Notes: generated from the letters alone by a model not told the origin. A stretch of DNA of 64,000 nucleotides from Caprella mutica (GCA_947561585.1 CANNZV010001872.1:1-64000), one strand, 5' to 3'; counted from the first letter of the stretch, positions 1-10,290 are shown. Made by a program: numbers and translations.

Positions 1-2408
1 ATGAGCATTCAGCTACTGGCATGCGACAGCTGTTGTCCACTGTCACGACAGTAACAACATTAGACACTACAACATTAGACACTACAACCCCACATTCACA
101 CCACACATCAAACACCTGATACAAACACGCAAACACCTACGCTCACTCCCACCCACACAAGACACGATCACACGCATACAACACCTTAACACTGACATAA
201 GTGCGGAGATTACTGCCCAACAAAAACACAAGTGGCAAAACACACTAGACACCATTAATTTCCGCACTGACGCAAACAAACTTTGGAAACTTGTCAAGGG
301 ACTCAACAACAAATACATAGACCAACCAAAAACACATGAGTCCCTCACACAAAACAACACTATACTCACTGACACACAACAGGCGAACGCTCTCAATAAG
401 CACTATGCTTCCACAAGTAGGTTACCCACCCGCCCAGTAGATAGGATTATACTGCGTCGCCTGCACAAAACATGCACTCGAAAGCTCCTCACACCCCCCT
501 TCACCCCGGCAATGGTTACCGAGGCCATCCGGGTTTCCAAGAACACTTCCTCCACAGGTCCTGATGGCATATCAAACAAACATCTAAAACATCTAGGGCC
601 ACTTGCCATCAGAGCCTTCACAGACATCTTCAATTTCTCACTACAGAACAATAGTATACCCAACACCTGGAAACTTGCCAAAATCATCCCGATCCTGAAG
701 CCCAACAAACCCCCCACAGAACTGGCCTCATACAGACCTACATCACTCCTCTCCACCCCATCCAAAATACTCGAGAGGCTAGTTCTAAACAACATTTCAC
801 CACACATCCCTCTATCCCCCTCACAACACGGCTTCAGATCCCAACACTCCACAGCTACTCTTCTTACCCACCTCTCACAGACAACACTCGAAGGCTTGAA
901 CTCCAACAAACCTGCGGATAGGACAATTATAGCTGCCATAGACATTAGTAAAGCCTTCGACACGGTACCCAGACATCTACTAATTAACAAAATACTCAAC
1001 ACACACATCCACGACTCATATAAAAAATGGCTTGCCAATTATCTCTCAGGCCGCTCTGGCAAAACACTTTACAACGGCAAGTCCTCCAGAACACTTCACT
1101 ACACTGACGGGGTACCGCAGGGCTCCGTACTCTCACCTACACTCTTCAACCTATACCTTCACGACCTCCCTACGCCAACACACACCTCGGTTTACACTCT
1201 TTCATACGCAGATGATGTCACCATCATCTCACAACATCCCAAACACGAGACCGCCGCCAACAATTTACAAACATACATCCACTCACTAGAAGACTGGCTA
1301 GAAACAAACAGATTAAAGGTCTCCGCAAACAAATCTTCTGTCACCTTAGTTACACCCTACACCCTTGAATACAGAACCCATCCAAACATTACACTCAACA
1401 ACACTCCCCTTCCCATTAACAACACGCCGAAAATCCTTGGAGTTACACTCGACCGCGGCTGGACATTCAAACACCACATAACCGACATTAACAACAGAGC
1501 CAAACAAAGACTGAACGTCCTCCGCGCACTCACTCACACAACTTACGGACACTCCAAGGAAGACATAACAACACTCTACAAACAATTCATCAGACCCATC
1601 CTCACCTACGCCCACACAGCCTGGTCACCTGACATATCCAACACCCACCTACAGACACTCCAAAAAACACAAAACACCGCACTCCGCATTGCCACCGGTT
1701 GTACACAAACAACACCCACACACCACCTACACACAGAAACACGAGTCCTACCTCTCACCTCACACATGGACATGAGGGGCACACATTTTTACACTTCTAC
1801 ACTAGACCCCTCACATCCCCTACACTACATGCAAACTGAGAGGAGGACACCACGCACACTACACATCACCCCCTCCACACACTACAGACACCTCTACACC
1901 ACTCTCCCCCCCACACCTGACAACACTTCTCTTCACAAACACATACACACCACTTTCACACAAAGAGCTCTAGCTTCCTCACTTCCCAACAAACTCCTTG
2001 GGTCTAGGCCTCCAGCCATCGACCCTAGTGAGTCGGCCATGTCTCGTCGTGATAGGGTCACCCTATCACGTCTGAGATGTGGCCACCATCCTTCTCTTCC
2101 TTACTACATGCACAGGATTGGGAGGTCGGACTCTGATCGGTGCGACTTCTGCCAAGCCGACCAGGGCACGATCTCTCACATTCTCACACAATGTCCGTCA
2201 CTACACCAACACAGGACTACACACAACATTCACTCACTGGAGCACCTTTGGACCCATCCTCAGGCAGTTATTAACTTCCTGAGTGATGCGGGTTTCCCTT
2301 AGGCCCACACACTCCCACACAGTGCCTCGGGTGGCTGAAACCCGGGGCGCCCCTGGCCGCCCCTCCGTCCCGGCGAGGATGTTGGGGAGGTCAAACAACA
2401 ACAACAAC
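1..2408 (+). mobile_element. Non-LTR retrotransposon (jockey/CR1-like), 5' part not in window
   Basis: A retrotransposon carrying a reverse transcriptase frame, a short GC-rich 3' UTR (2303-2392) and an (AAC)n tail at about 2393-2408. No long terminal repeat is seen, and a simple-repeat tail is typical of LINE elements that prime on target DNA. The endonuclease half is missing, because the copy is 5'-truncated or because the window starts inside it. The sense strand is rich in A and C and poor in G, unlike the AT-rich surroundings. It lies antisense to the NBAS exons just to the right, presumably in an NBAS intron or next to the gene. Confidence 0.88.
5..2302 (+). CDS. Reverse transcriptase, non-LTR retrotransposon ORF2-like, partial at N-terminus
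   Basis: The frame is open for 765 codons from the first codons of the window to a TAG at 2300. An in-frame stop at 2-4 precedes it, and an ATG at 512 is only an internal methionine. The protein copies element RNA into DNA at the target site. Residue numbers count from base 5. A linker (about 20-165) precedes the RT domain. RT landmarks are the STGPDGI block (about 183), an AAIDISKAFDTV palm motif with the first aspartate at residue 313, the GVPQGSVLSP block (about 365-375), and the catalytic YADD at 401-404. A C-terminal zinc-knuckle-like Cys-X2-Cys-X8-His-X4-Cys lies at 713-730, as in jockey, CR1 and related clades. All core motifs are intact and no stops interrupt the frame, so this copy is young compared with the decayed mariner at 58-61 kb. 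No apurinic endonuclease domain is present. The exact clade is not decided. Confidence 0.9.
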   Translation, partial: AFSYWHATAVVHCHDSNNIRHYNIRHYNPTFTPHIKHLIQTRKHLRSLPPTQDTITRIQHLNTDISAEITAQQKHKWQNTLDTINFRTDANKLWKLVKGLNNKYIDQPKTHESLTQNNTILTDTQQANALNKHYASTSRLPTRPVDRIILRRLHKTCTRKLLTPPFTPAMVTEAIRVSKNTSSTGPDGISNKHLKHLGPLAIRAFTDIFNFSLQNNSIPNTWKLAKIIPILKPNKPPTELASYRPTSLLSTPSKILERLVLNNISPHIPLSPSQHGFRSQHSTATLLTHLSQTTLEGLNSNKPADRTIIAAIDISKAFDTVPRHLLINKILNTHIHDSYKKWLANYLSGRSGKTLYNGKSSRTLHYTDGVPQGSVLSPTLFNLYLHDLPTPTHTSVYTLSYADDVTIISQHPKHETAANNLQTYIHSLEDWLETNRLKVSANKSSVTLVTPYTLEYRTHPNITLNNTPLPINNTPKILGVTLDRGWTFKHHITDINNRAKQRLNVLRALTHTTYGHSKEDITTLYKQFIRPILTYAHTAWSPDISNTHLQTLQKTQNTALRIATGCTQTTPTHHLHTETRVLPLTSHMDMRGTHFYTSTLDPSHPLHYMQTERRTPRTLHITPSTHYRHLYTTLPPTPDNTSLHKHIHTTFTQRALASSLPNKLLGSRPPAIDPSESAMSRRDRVTLSRLRCGHHPSLPYYMHRIGRSDSDRCDFCQADQGTISHILTQCPSLHQHRTTHNIHSLEHLWTHPQAVINFLSDAGFP

Positions 2409-2431
2409 TTGCACCGTGTATCAAGTCCTTA

Positions 2432-2711
2432 AAGGGCCGTACATACGTAGGTTTTTTAAGTTTTTCCACCAGACTTTTTGTTAAGCTCCTCCTACTTTTT
2501 CAACGAGAATATAAGAAAAAATGATATAATTATTATTTATTTCAGTTGGTATCCATGATACCTGCAGATATCATGGATACCAACTGAAATAAATAATAAT
2601 TATATCGTTTTTTCTTAAATGATTCAAAAATATTGTTGAAAAAGTAGGAGGAGCTAAGAAAAGAGTCTGGTGGAAAGACTTAAAAAACCCTACGTGTGTA
2701 CGGCCCTTAAT
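2432..2711. mobile_element. MITE family B copy 1, palindromic, about 280 bp
   Basis: The two ends are near-perfect inverted repeats over about 110 bp, beginning AAGGGCCGTACA and ending TGTACGGCCCTT. The centre holds the palindrome GGTATCCATGATACC-TGCA-GATATCATGGATACC. Flanks read TTA on the left and AAT on the right, compatible with an eroded TA duplication. It has no coding capacity. A second copy is at 35586-35873. The central palindrome is shared with MITE family A, whose ends are different. Confidence 0.85.
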
Positions 2712-2747
2712 GAATTAGGAGAGCCTAGTGACGTCATCACTCATTAC

Positions 2748-2881
2748 CTGTATGGCTATGTCAGAGTGAGGTAGTTCCGCCAGCACCTCCTGCATATCTT
2801 TAGGGTCCTTCAGGAGGAACAGGATGGAGAGTCCTAGAGTGAGGTCCTGAGGCAGCACAGCCTTGGCCAAGTCACTCAGAA
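2748..2881 (-). CDS. NBAS: NBAS exon f (134 nt)
   Basis: The acceptor is TACCTCCCTTCAG and the donor CAG|GTAATG. The frame LSDLAKAVLPQDLTLGLSIL corresponds to the conserved ALPNDMTLALAYLLAL block of NBAS. It ends in phase 0, 37 bases from the family B MITE at 2432-2711. The next exon would have to lie beyond the retrotransposon, left of the window. Confidence 0.88.
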
Positions 2882-4957
2882 CTGAAGGGAGGTAACGGGT
2901 TGAAAGAGATACCATTAATGGAGGGAGAAGATATTATTTCAAATAGAGAGGAATGACATCAACTTTGAATTAGTAACCAATAGCAATACAGATTATCTAA
3001 ACAATTTCCTTTCATCTTGTTTTTAGTTGAAAAATAATGTCTTTCTAAACAAGATAAAAATATATTATTCACAGATCCATTCCTCAAAATAATAAATAGA
3101 AGGGAAATAGGAAAAAGGCTCTACCTTTCCATAGTCTTTACCATATTTTCTGCACAGTCATGCTGTAGAGTACCTTACCTGTACTCTCCACAGGCACTGT
3201 CTGTACAGTGGGACTGTAGAGCTGCTCAGAGGCCTGTATCATTGATGCCCTCAGGAGACTCAGGGAGAAGTCTACTGCTGGGGAAGGAGCTGACGGAGGG
3301 GCGTAACTCTGGTAACTGTAACCTGACGGAGGGATATGAGGGTTAATTTTCTAGGGTAGGTTCTGAGTCATTGAATCCTACCACATTTACGATCACTAAT
3401 CACTCTTACCTATGTTACTGATGTGACAGTCTGGCACACAGTCCTGGTAGAAGGCGTGACTTCCCTGCCTCGTAAAGGCACTGTTGGTACCTTCAGCACC
3501 TTCTTCGTCAGGATGGACCTGCTGGAGAGGCTGCAGCCAACTGTCAAAAAGTTATTTAGTTAATAACCAACGTAGTGAGGTGGAACGAAAAGAAGAAATG
3601 GTGCTAGGGTAGGTTATGAATTACCGTACTGTTACATATTATCGATCAATGTAAGAGATAATTAAAGTAATGAATTAAAATATCAAATTATATAGTTTGA
3701 ACTGTGTGATAATAAGTAACTTACCCTATTCAGGATAGTTCTGAGTAATATAATAACAAGAAGTAAGGTATCAGAAGAGAATGGATGCAAGAAAGCTACC
3801 GAGTGTCATGACTCACCTCACTGCATTACTCCAGAACTTTTTGCTGGAGACTGACTGGATGAGGGAGGAGGCGGTGTGACCTGCTCCATGGAGGAGCTTG
3901 GAGCCACCAGAGAGGATCGGAGAGGAGCCCTGAGGATGAGAAACAACAAACATCAATTTGAAGAAAAAATGAGGTACCTGGGTACTACTCGGCTGGTACA
4001 CAAAAGGTGATACAGTGTCTGTACCTACTTCTACTAGCGACTCAAAAATTTATTATCAAACTCAAAATGAAGTTTTTTTTAAATGGTACAGCAGAACAGG
4101 TTGCTTTTAATTAAAAAAAAATGAATATCAAAGTAATTCATCTCTGCTAGAAGAACATTCATACAAATATCCATTTACAGTCAATACTCAATACGAATTA
4201 ATTAAAATAAGTAAATAATGTCATAAATGAGTTAACATTTAACAAGGCGTGTACAGGTATGGTAACCAAATTGCATATCTAAATAGATCTGAATATGAAC
4301 AGTACACCGTAACAGAGGGTGCACCACTCACTTCTTCGTGAGCCAGTTCAGGGGGAGGACTTCCACCGGGGGAAGTTTCTTCACTTCCCTCCATCAGGAC
4401 ATTCACTTGCTGGCACAATGTCGCCAACTCTACTGAGTCTCTGTAAAAAAAGGATATCAGAGCTAGTAGTAATTGGAGGAAAGTATAAAAAAATGAAAAA
4501 ATGCCCCAAAAAAAGTTGGAACAATTGACAGAATAACTGAAATGGTTAGAGAAACCTAATTGAACTGTGGAAAACCTATGAAATATATCAATTTCTAGCG
4601 AAATCTAGTAAATGGTCGGTCGTACGAAACGAAATATAAAATAAATTTGGTCGTACAAAGTGATCACACTATAAATGTGGTCGTACAAAGTGATCAATAT
4701 GATGTTTTTTCTTACCTTAGTTTTAAGATGTGCGATAGTTGTTGATGAGGACAGCGAGTCATGGCGTAGTCCAGTAGTGTGGCCTTAGCCTTCAGGTCTG
4801 TGTAGCCAGAGTGAGTCGCTAGGGCGGCACACACACTGTAGGGGGCAACACCTTCTCCTGACGAAGGGAAGACCTCCTCCTCTTCGTCAGGAGTCTCTGA
4901 AGGAGGAAGAGAGATGAGCTTCTCGCAGAAGCTGTAGCAGGAGTCTAACTCATTGAT
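2748..4957 (-). CDS. NBAS: NBAS, Sec39-domain segment, six exons (partial gene)
   Basis: NBAS is the large subunit of the NBAS-RINT1-ZW10 (NRZ/syntaxin-18) tethering complex, which captures Golgi-derived COPI vesicles at the ER. It has also been linked to nonsense-mediated decay. In transcript order the exons are 4957-4716, 4440-4332, 3929-3817, 3540-3410, 3322-3179 and 2881-2748. They total 873 nt (291 codons) in one continuous frame, and each junction has an AG acceptor and a GT donor with matching phase. The protein parallels the start of the NBAS Sec39 region. Blocks equivalent to known NBAS sequence include a YSVCAALATHSGYTDLKAK block ending in a CP-containing helix, an LCQQVN block, an SVSSKKFWSNAV block, WLQPLQ...RQGSHAFYQD, and LAKAVLPQDLTLGLSILFLL. 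Introns are short (87-402 bp). Intron 2 holds a solo 71-bp satellite relic, and intron 1 a duplicated 29-bp motif. Exons 5' of 4957 and 3' of 2748 were not found, although full-length NBAS is over 2000 residues. Identification is from recalled family sequence, not a search. Confidence 0.88.
3179..3322 (-). CDS. NBAS: NBAS exon e (144 nt)
   Basis: The acceptor is CCTCCGTCAG and the donor ACAG|GTAAGG. It encodes GYSYQSYAPPSAPS and then a helix leading to VPVEST. It is flanked by short introns of 87 and 297 bp and enters and leaves in phase 1. Confidence 0.83.
3410..3540 (-). CDS. NBAS: NBAS exon d (131 nt)
   Basis: The acceptor is TTTTTGACAG and the donor ATAG|GTAAGAG. The frame reads SWLQPLQQ at the start and RQGSHAFYQDC near the end. 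These match the LRPLQ and QGCHPFYES blocks known from NBAS and are among the best family markers here. Confidence 0.88.
3817..3929 (-). CDS. NBAS: NBAS exon c (113 nt)
   Basis: The acceptor is CATCCTCAG and the donor AG|GTGAGT. The exon encodes a Ser/Gly-rich start and then SLIQSVSSKKFWSNAV, which aligns with the tryptophan-containing helix of vertebrate NBAS. It leaves two bases for the next exon. Confidence 0.85.
4149..4196 (+). repeat. Solo fragment of the 71-bp satellite in an NBAS intron
   Basis: This sequence matches about 45 bases of the 71-bp unit that forms the 18.8-22.8 kb array, including GAACATTCATACAA and TTTACAGTCAATAC, in the same orientation. It is a single unexpanded copy inside the intron between exons b and c. 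Confidence 0.75.
4332..4440 (-). CDS. NBAS: NBAS exon b (109 nt)
   Basis: The acceptor is TTTTTTTACAG and the donor GAA|GTGAGT. The first base completes an arginine codon with the previous exon, and the frame then reads DSVELATLCQQVN and continues into a Gly/Pro/Glu-rich loop. It ends in phase 0. Confidence 0.85.
4716..4957 (-). CDS. NBAS: NBAS exon a (242 nt)
   Basis: The acceptor is a strong pyrimidine tract ending TTTTCCTCCTCAG, followed by exon sequence starting ATCAATGAG in phase 0. The donor is AAG|GTAAG at 4716/4715. It encodes an acidic low-complexity stretch (ETPDEEEE) followed by the conserved helix with YSVCAALATHSGYTDLKAK. Two bases of a split codon are left at the 3' end, completed by the next exon. 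Confidence 0.87.
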
Positions 4958-5594
4958 CTGAGGAGGAAAAGAAAGAGTTATGAAATCATCAGCGTTTATC
5001 CTTTTGATAGCAGTTTAATAGATTTATTTCAGGTTGGTCAAACATGAAATTGTTTATAAAATACATAATGTATTTGATCATCAAATAGTCACAAATAAAT
5101 CTACACTTGAATAACATTTTTTGCGTTACAATTTCAGGGGAACTTGAATTTTTTAAGATAGAAATACATTTTTCAAGGAAAATTTTATGTTTTAACTATT
5201 ATTAACAATATAAATTATGAAAGGAAAATAAATCTAAATTGACAGAAAGGATAATTTCTTAACAATTATCAAAATTAATAAAATTAATTTTTTTTAATTG
5301 AAATGATTTGGAGATTAAAATCAAATATTATTTTTAAAATTAAATCAAAAAGAGATGATTAAAATACTCAATACAATATTTGTTTCAAATTGCAACACTT
5401 CATTCTCAATATAGATATAAATACATTGATATATTTTATATAGGTCAATAATTGTTAACAGTTACTATAGGTAAAAGTGTTAGGTAATAGCAATTCACAA
5501 TAACGTTACTATTACAATTGACTAACTATCGCATAAATCAAAGAAATTACTGAACATTATTTCAATGTTGGTAAACGCATTCATAGAATATAGG
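4958..5594. other. AT-rich stretch upstream of NBAS exon a, nothing assigned
   Basis: Very AT-rich sequence with homopolymer runs. I found no NBAS-like exon, so this is probably the start of a long intron. Confidence 0.5.
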
Positions 5595-5812
5595 TAGTGC
5601 AAGTTACGAATTATCGGTCAGTACTACATCTTCGGTCATATAAGAAAAAACAATATAAAAATTGTTATTATTACACAGTGCTATCTAATACTTCTGCAAA
5701 CCCGGGTTTGCAGAAGTATTAGATAGCACTATGTAATAATAACAATTTTTATATCGTTTTTTCTTATGTGACCGAAGATGTAGTACTGACCGATAATTCG
5801 GAACTTACCCTA
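5595..5812. mobile_element. MITE family A, variant with AGTGCTATC core
   Basis: The inverted ends begin AAGTTACGAATTATCGGTCA on the left, and the right end closes CGGAACTTACCCTA. The centre is not the usual GGTATCC palindrome but AGTGCTATCTAATACTTC followed by TGCAAACCCGGGTTTGCA and the mirrored arm. The target is TA. Confidence 0.85.
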
Positions 5813-5832
5813 ACTGTTAAAATTTTTATAAG

Positions 5833-5981
5833 TAGGGTAAGTTACGATTTATCGGACAGTTCCACATTTTCGATCCCGTATAAAAGAAGTACATAAAACA
5901 ACGGTTATTATAATTTATATCCACGGTACTTGTAGGGTGATCGAAGATGTGGAACCATCCGATAATTTGAAATTTACCCTA
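5833..5981. mobile_element. MITE family A, short copy
   Basis: The left end TAGGGTAAGTTACGATTTAT and the right end closing in TTTACCCTA are inverted. The centre is degraded (CCACGGTACTTGTAGGG). It lies only 20 bases from the preceding copy. Confidence 0.8.
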
Positions 5982-6107
5982 TAAAAAGAAAATTTAATTG
6001 AAAAAAAAATTCAAATTCAATAAAAAATAATTTAATTAACTTACTAGTGTCTACAAATTGAGATTGTAAAAGAAATAGCTAAACATTTAACCTCATTTTA
6101 CCACATA

Positions 6108-6260
6108 CTGTATAGAAGTCTTAGGCTTCACACTGAACATCTCTAAAACTACCAATAACAAATAATAAGCATTACTAAAACTTATATAATTTATCTTTAA
6201 AATGGTACCATCTTACTACCAATGATAGCAGATATGAGGACTAGAAATGTCACCAACACT
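6108..6260 (+). repeat. Dispersed repeat DR-3, copy 1
   Basis: About 153 bp nearly identical to the reverse complement of 23350-23503. The best-conserved part is ATGGTACCATCTTACTACCA and the 40 bases that follow. No inverted ends or coding frame were recognised. Confidence 0.75.
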
Positions 6261-7665
6261 TCTGCAACACACTGTACACCCATCCCTTAAATATTTAAAG
6301 CTAACCTCTATGTATTTTATAAGTGATTTCTTTATTTTAATAGATAATTAGATATCCCATGTGAAAATGTGCCCATGACATCTGTATCAGGTTGTACCTA
6401 TCCCCTTCTGAACGCTGTATATATTCCAGTGCAACACTTAGTGCAAATATTAGCAGACAGATCCACGTGATTGATAGTGAATACTAAAGCAGTAACTCCC
6501 TCTCAGCCCAATGTACCAACCCCCTATGGGACCACAGGCCCATTTACGGGGGCGGGAATGTTGCCCAAACCGCTACCCTGGATATACGGGACGATAGGGT
6601 TGAATTTGCAGGTTATTAGCGTATCAAAGCAGCCTTAGAACCAGTAGGGTTAGATGAGTTATCCCTAATAGGGTAGTTAAAAGTGTTAATGAACAGACAA
6701 AGAAGGGATAACTAGCTATGTAAAGTACTGTCAGTTGCATGGCAAGGCTGTGAGTGACTGTACTGTTTTTAAGAGATATAAATGATGTCATAACATTGGC
6801 TAAACTGATGACAATGTTAAGATTTAGTAAGTTTGCCCTTAAAAAGGTTGTTTGTGTACTCAAACATCACTTTAAGAAAATGCTCTTGAAACACTGATGT
6901 TCTAGATAATTTACAGCAGAATTGTGTTTTTTAGAGATATTTAGAGTGTTCATACAGAGTTAAACTACGTCTATTTACATTTTTGCCACAATTTGATTTC
7001 TCTCAGATTGCAGTATAATTTGGTATTTGTAATTTTGAAATTGTTTGGAGAGCCACGATATTAACCATTTATAATAGATTTTATAATGGATCGAGGTAGG
7101 GACTTGCAAGACAGTGAAAAGGTTCTATTTATTAGGAGTCTCTCGAATCACAGTAACGGTCTCACAAAGAGAGAAAAAAGAGAACAGTATCCAAAAGCGA
7201 TCTCAGTAATATTAAACATCAATTGATGAAGTGTCCCGGCTGCACAAACTATTTTTGAAAGACCTGACATGGATACCGTGTCCAAATCCATCGGGTGCCG
7301 TATCTTGAGCTCAGTTGAAAACATTGAATATCCACCAAAGAAGTATTATATAATAATGACCGGCCCACACAACACATAAACATGCTCTCTTATTTAAAAC
7401 TAAAGTAGATCTGAGAAGTACTGCAGAAGTTAATAGGTGAAATGATCTCCAAGAACAACTACAACCATAACCTGGGTATAGAGCTGAGCTTCGTCTTGGC
7501 TAATAAATCACACCATCTCCCTATTGCCCCCCTATCCATTTGGTTAGAGTCTGGAGAGATGGTGGAAAGAGTTCTGCTGACCACCAGTTAGTCCAGAACT
7601 CTAAATTAAAAAGTAAAAAGTCTATGAAACAGTTTTCGCGGTATGGGGGGTATTCTATGAAATTC
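6261..7665. other. Unassigned stretch with a GC-richer patch at 6490-6620
   Basis: No gene was recognised. A 46-residue frame at 7086-7226 begins with a Tc1-like MDRGRDLQDSEK but is too short to call. The patch at 6490-6620 (CCCCCTATGGGACCACAGG) is richer in GC than its flanks and matched nothing else I noticed in the window. Confidence 0.4.
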
Positions 7666-7900
7666 GGTATCCATGATACCTGCAGGTATTAATTGGTATC
7701 CATGATACCTGCAGGTACTCAATTGGTATCCATGATACCTGCAGGTACTCAATTGGTATCCATGATACCTGCAGGTACTCAATTGGTATCCATGATACCT
7801 GCAGGTACTCAATTGGTATCCATGATACCTGCAGGTACTCAATTGGTATCCATGATACCTGCAGGTACTCAATTGGTATCCATGATACCTGCAGGTACTC
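7666..7900 (+). repeat. 30-bp minisatellite derived from the MITE core, about 8 units
   Basis: Each unit is GGTATCCATGATACC plus TGCAGGTACTCAATT. The first half is exactly one arm of the MITE family A/B core. No intact MITE ends flank it. The open frames on both strands exist only because 30 is a multiple of three. Confidence 0.92.
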
Positions 7901-8584
7901 TGCCTATCAATTGCTTAATAATGTTCGGTTAAATCGCAGTACCACCATGCAGACTATACAGACTGTTAACTCTATAGCGCGTGCTATACCTGTCTTCGAG
8001 AGAAATATAGCCTCTTTATAGCCAAAATATAGGCAATTTAGATGCAAAATATAGGTACTTTAAAGGCAATTCCGTTAGGTAAGATACGACTCTTAGGCTC
8101 GATACCTCTGAGACTGTTTCTTGGGAGTGCCAAGTGAACATTGCGCAACTTGTTAACGGGGTTACGTCAAGGAATCATAATTTGGAAAAAAGACAAAGCT
8201 ATGAATAATAATGCTCATCAGATTTACTTAGAACTTTTATCTACATTTCGTTTTATTCAAAGATATGATAGTTAAATTACCTTGAAAACTGTAGTTATAA
8301 TTTAAACAAATCTTCCATCTTTTATTTATTTTTTAATAAGTTCATTAATTAGGTAATTATATTGACACATTATTCAATAACTTGTCATACATCGTAACAA
8401 TTCATTAATATGAATGAAGAAAAATATTATGGTTTTGAATTTCTAAAATATTCTTCTTCTAAATCACATCCCAAGTAATAATTCAAATTAGAATATCTTT
8501 TTTTTTAGTTTTCCATGGGAGAAATGTTGGATAAGTTTAATGATTCAACATCACGAAGATCTCTTCTATTGTAGTATTCAAAAA
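7901..8584. other. Unassigned AT-rich stretch
   Basis: No coding or repeat signature was recognised except GC-poor low-complexity sequence. Confidence 0.4.
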
Positions 8585-8641
8585 GATATGGTGGGGCCAT
8601 AGAAGATTAATAGGAGTTACATCTTCTATGGCCCAGCTATA
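8585..8641. mobile_element. MITE family E, minimal hairpin
   Basis: The left arm ATGGTGGGGCCATAGAAGAT and the right arm ATCTTCTATGGCCCAGC are inverted around a loop of about 12 bp. The same arms recur at 12648, 52234 and 53153. Confidence 0.7.
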
Positions 8642-8760
8642 ATTCTTACAATTAATTTCAATAAAGGCAAATTTCAAATATGTTCAGTTTTCATTGGAAG
8701 TTTTTTTTACTTTTTGTCATATGTTCATAATTCTTAGCTAAAAAGTATTACACTAAACCT

Positions 8761-10290
8761 CCTCTATAGTGAACTCCTCTATAGTGAACTCCTCTATAGT
8801 GAACTCCTCTATAGTGAACTCCTCTATAGTGAACTCCTCTATAGTGAACTCCTCTATAGTGAACTCCTCTATAGTGAACTCCTCTATAGTGAACTCCTCT
8901 ATAGTGAACTCCTCTATAGTGTACTCCTCTATAGTGAACTCCTCTATAGTGAACTCCTCTATAGTGAACTCCTCTATAGTGAACTCCTCTATAGTGAACT
9001 CCTCTATAGTGAACTCCTCTATAGTGAACTCCTCTATAGTGAACTCCTCTATAGTGAACTCCTCTATAGTGAACTCCTCTATAGTGAACTCCTCTATAGT
9101 GAACTCCTCTATAGTGAACTCCTTTATAGTGAACTCCTCTATAGTGAACTCCTCTATAGTGAACTCCTCTATAGTGAACTCCTCTATAGTGAACTCCTCT
9201 ATAGTGAACTCCTCTATAGTGAACTCCTCTATAGTTAACTCCTCTATAGTGAACTCCTCTATAGTGAACTCCTCTATAGTGAACTCCTCTATAGTGAACT
9301 CCTCTATAGTGAACTCCTCTATAGTGAACTCCTCTATAGTGAACTCCTCTATAGTGAACTCCTCTATAGTGAACTCCTCTATAGTGAACTCCTCTATAGT
9401 GAACTCCTCTATAGTGAACTCCTCTATAGTGAACTCCTCTATAGTGAACTCCTCTATAGTGAACTCCTCTATAGTGAACTCCTCTATAGTGAACTCCTCT
9501 ATAGTGAACTCCTCTATAGTGAACTCCTCTATAGTGAACTCCTCTATAGTGAACTCCTCTATAGTGAACTCCTCTATAGTGAACTCCTCTATAGTGAACT
9601 CCTCTATAGTGAACTCCTCTATAGTGAACTCCTCTATAGTGAACTCCTCTATAGTGAACTCCTCTATAGTGAACTCCTCTATAGTGAACTCCTTTATAGT
9701 GAACTCCTCTATAGTGAACTCCTCTATAGTGAACTCCTCTATAGTGAACTCCTCTATAGTGAACTCCTCTATAGTGAACTCCTCTATAGTGAACTCCTCT
9801 ATAGTTAACTCCTCTATAGTGAACTCCTCTATAGTGAACTCCTCTATAGTGAACTCCTCTATAGTGAACTCCTCTATAGTGAACTCCTCTATAGTGAGCT
9901 CCTCTATAGTGAACTCCTCTATAGTGAACTCCTCTATAGTGAACTCCTCTATAGTGAACTCCTCTATAGTGAACTCCTCTATAGTGAACTCCTCTATAGT
10001 GAACTCCTCTATAGTGAACTCCTCTATAGTGAACTCCTCTATAGTGAACTCCTTTATAGTGAACTCCTCTATAGTGAACTCCTCTATAGTGAACTCCTCT
10101 ATAGTGAACTCCTCTATAGTGTACTCCTTTATAGTGAACTCCTTTATAGTGAACTCCTCTATAGTGAACTCCTCTATAGTGAACTCCTCTATAGTGTACT
10201 CCTTTATAGTGAACTCCTCTATAGTGTACTCCTCTATAGTGTACTCCTCTATAGTGTACTCCTCTATAGTGTACTCCTCTATAGTGAATG
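8761..10290 (+). repeat. 15-bp satellite, 102 units
   Basis: The unit is CCTCTATAGTGAACT, in register for 1530 bp with rare variants (GTACT, CCTTT, TTAACT), which cluster toward the right end. The unit is the end motif of MITE family D, and the array runs straight into such an element. The 545-residue open frame with NSSIV repeats is an artefact of a 15-bp unit without stops. Confidence 0.95.

Noticed and set aside
82..1038. Minus-strand frames of 104 and 211 codons
   Set aside because: They lie opposite the reverse transcriptase frame and are shadows of its codon bias.
7086..7226. Tc1-like transposase N-terminus (MDRGRDLQDSEK)
   Set aside because: Only 46 codons long, with no further transposase motifs recognisable downstream and no inverted ends.
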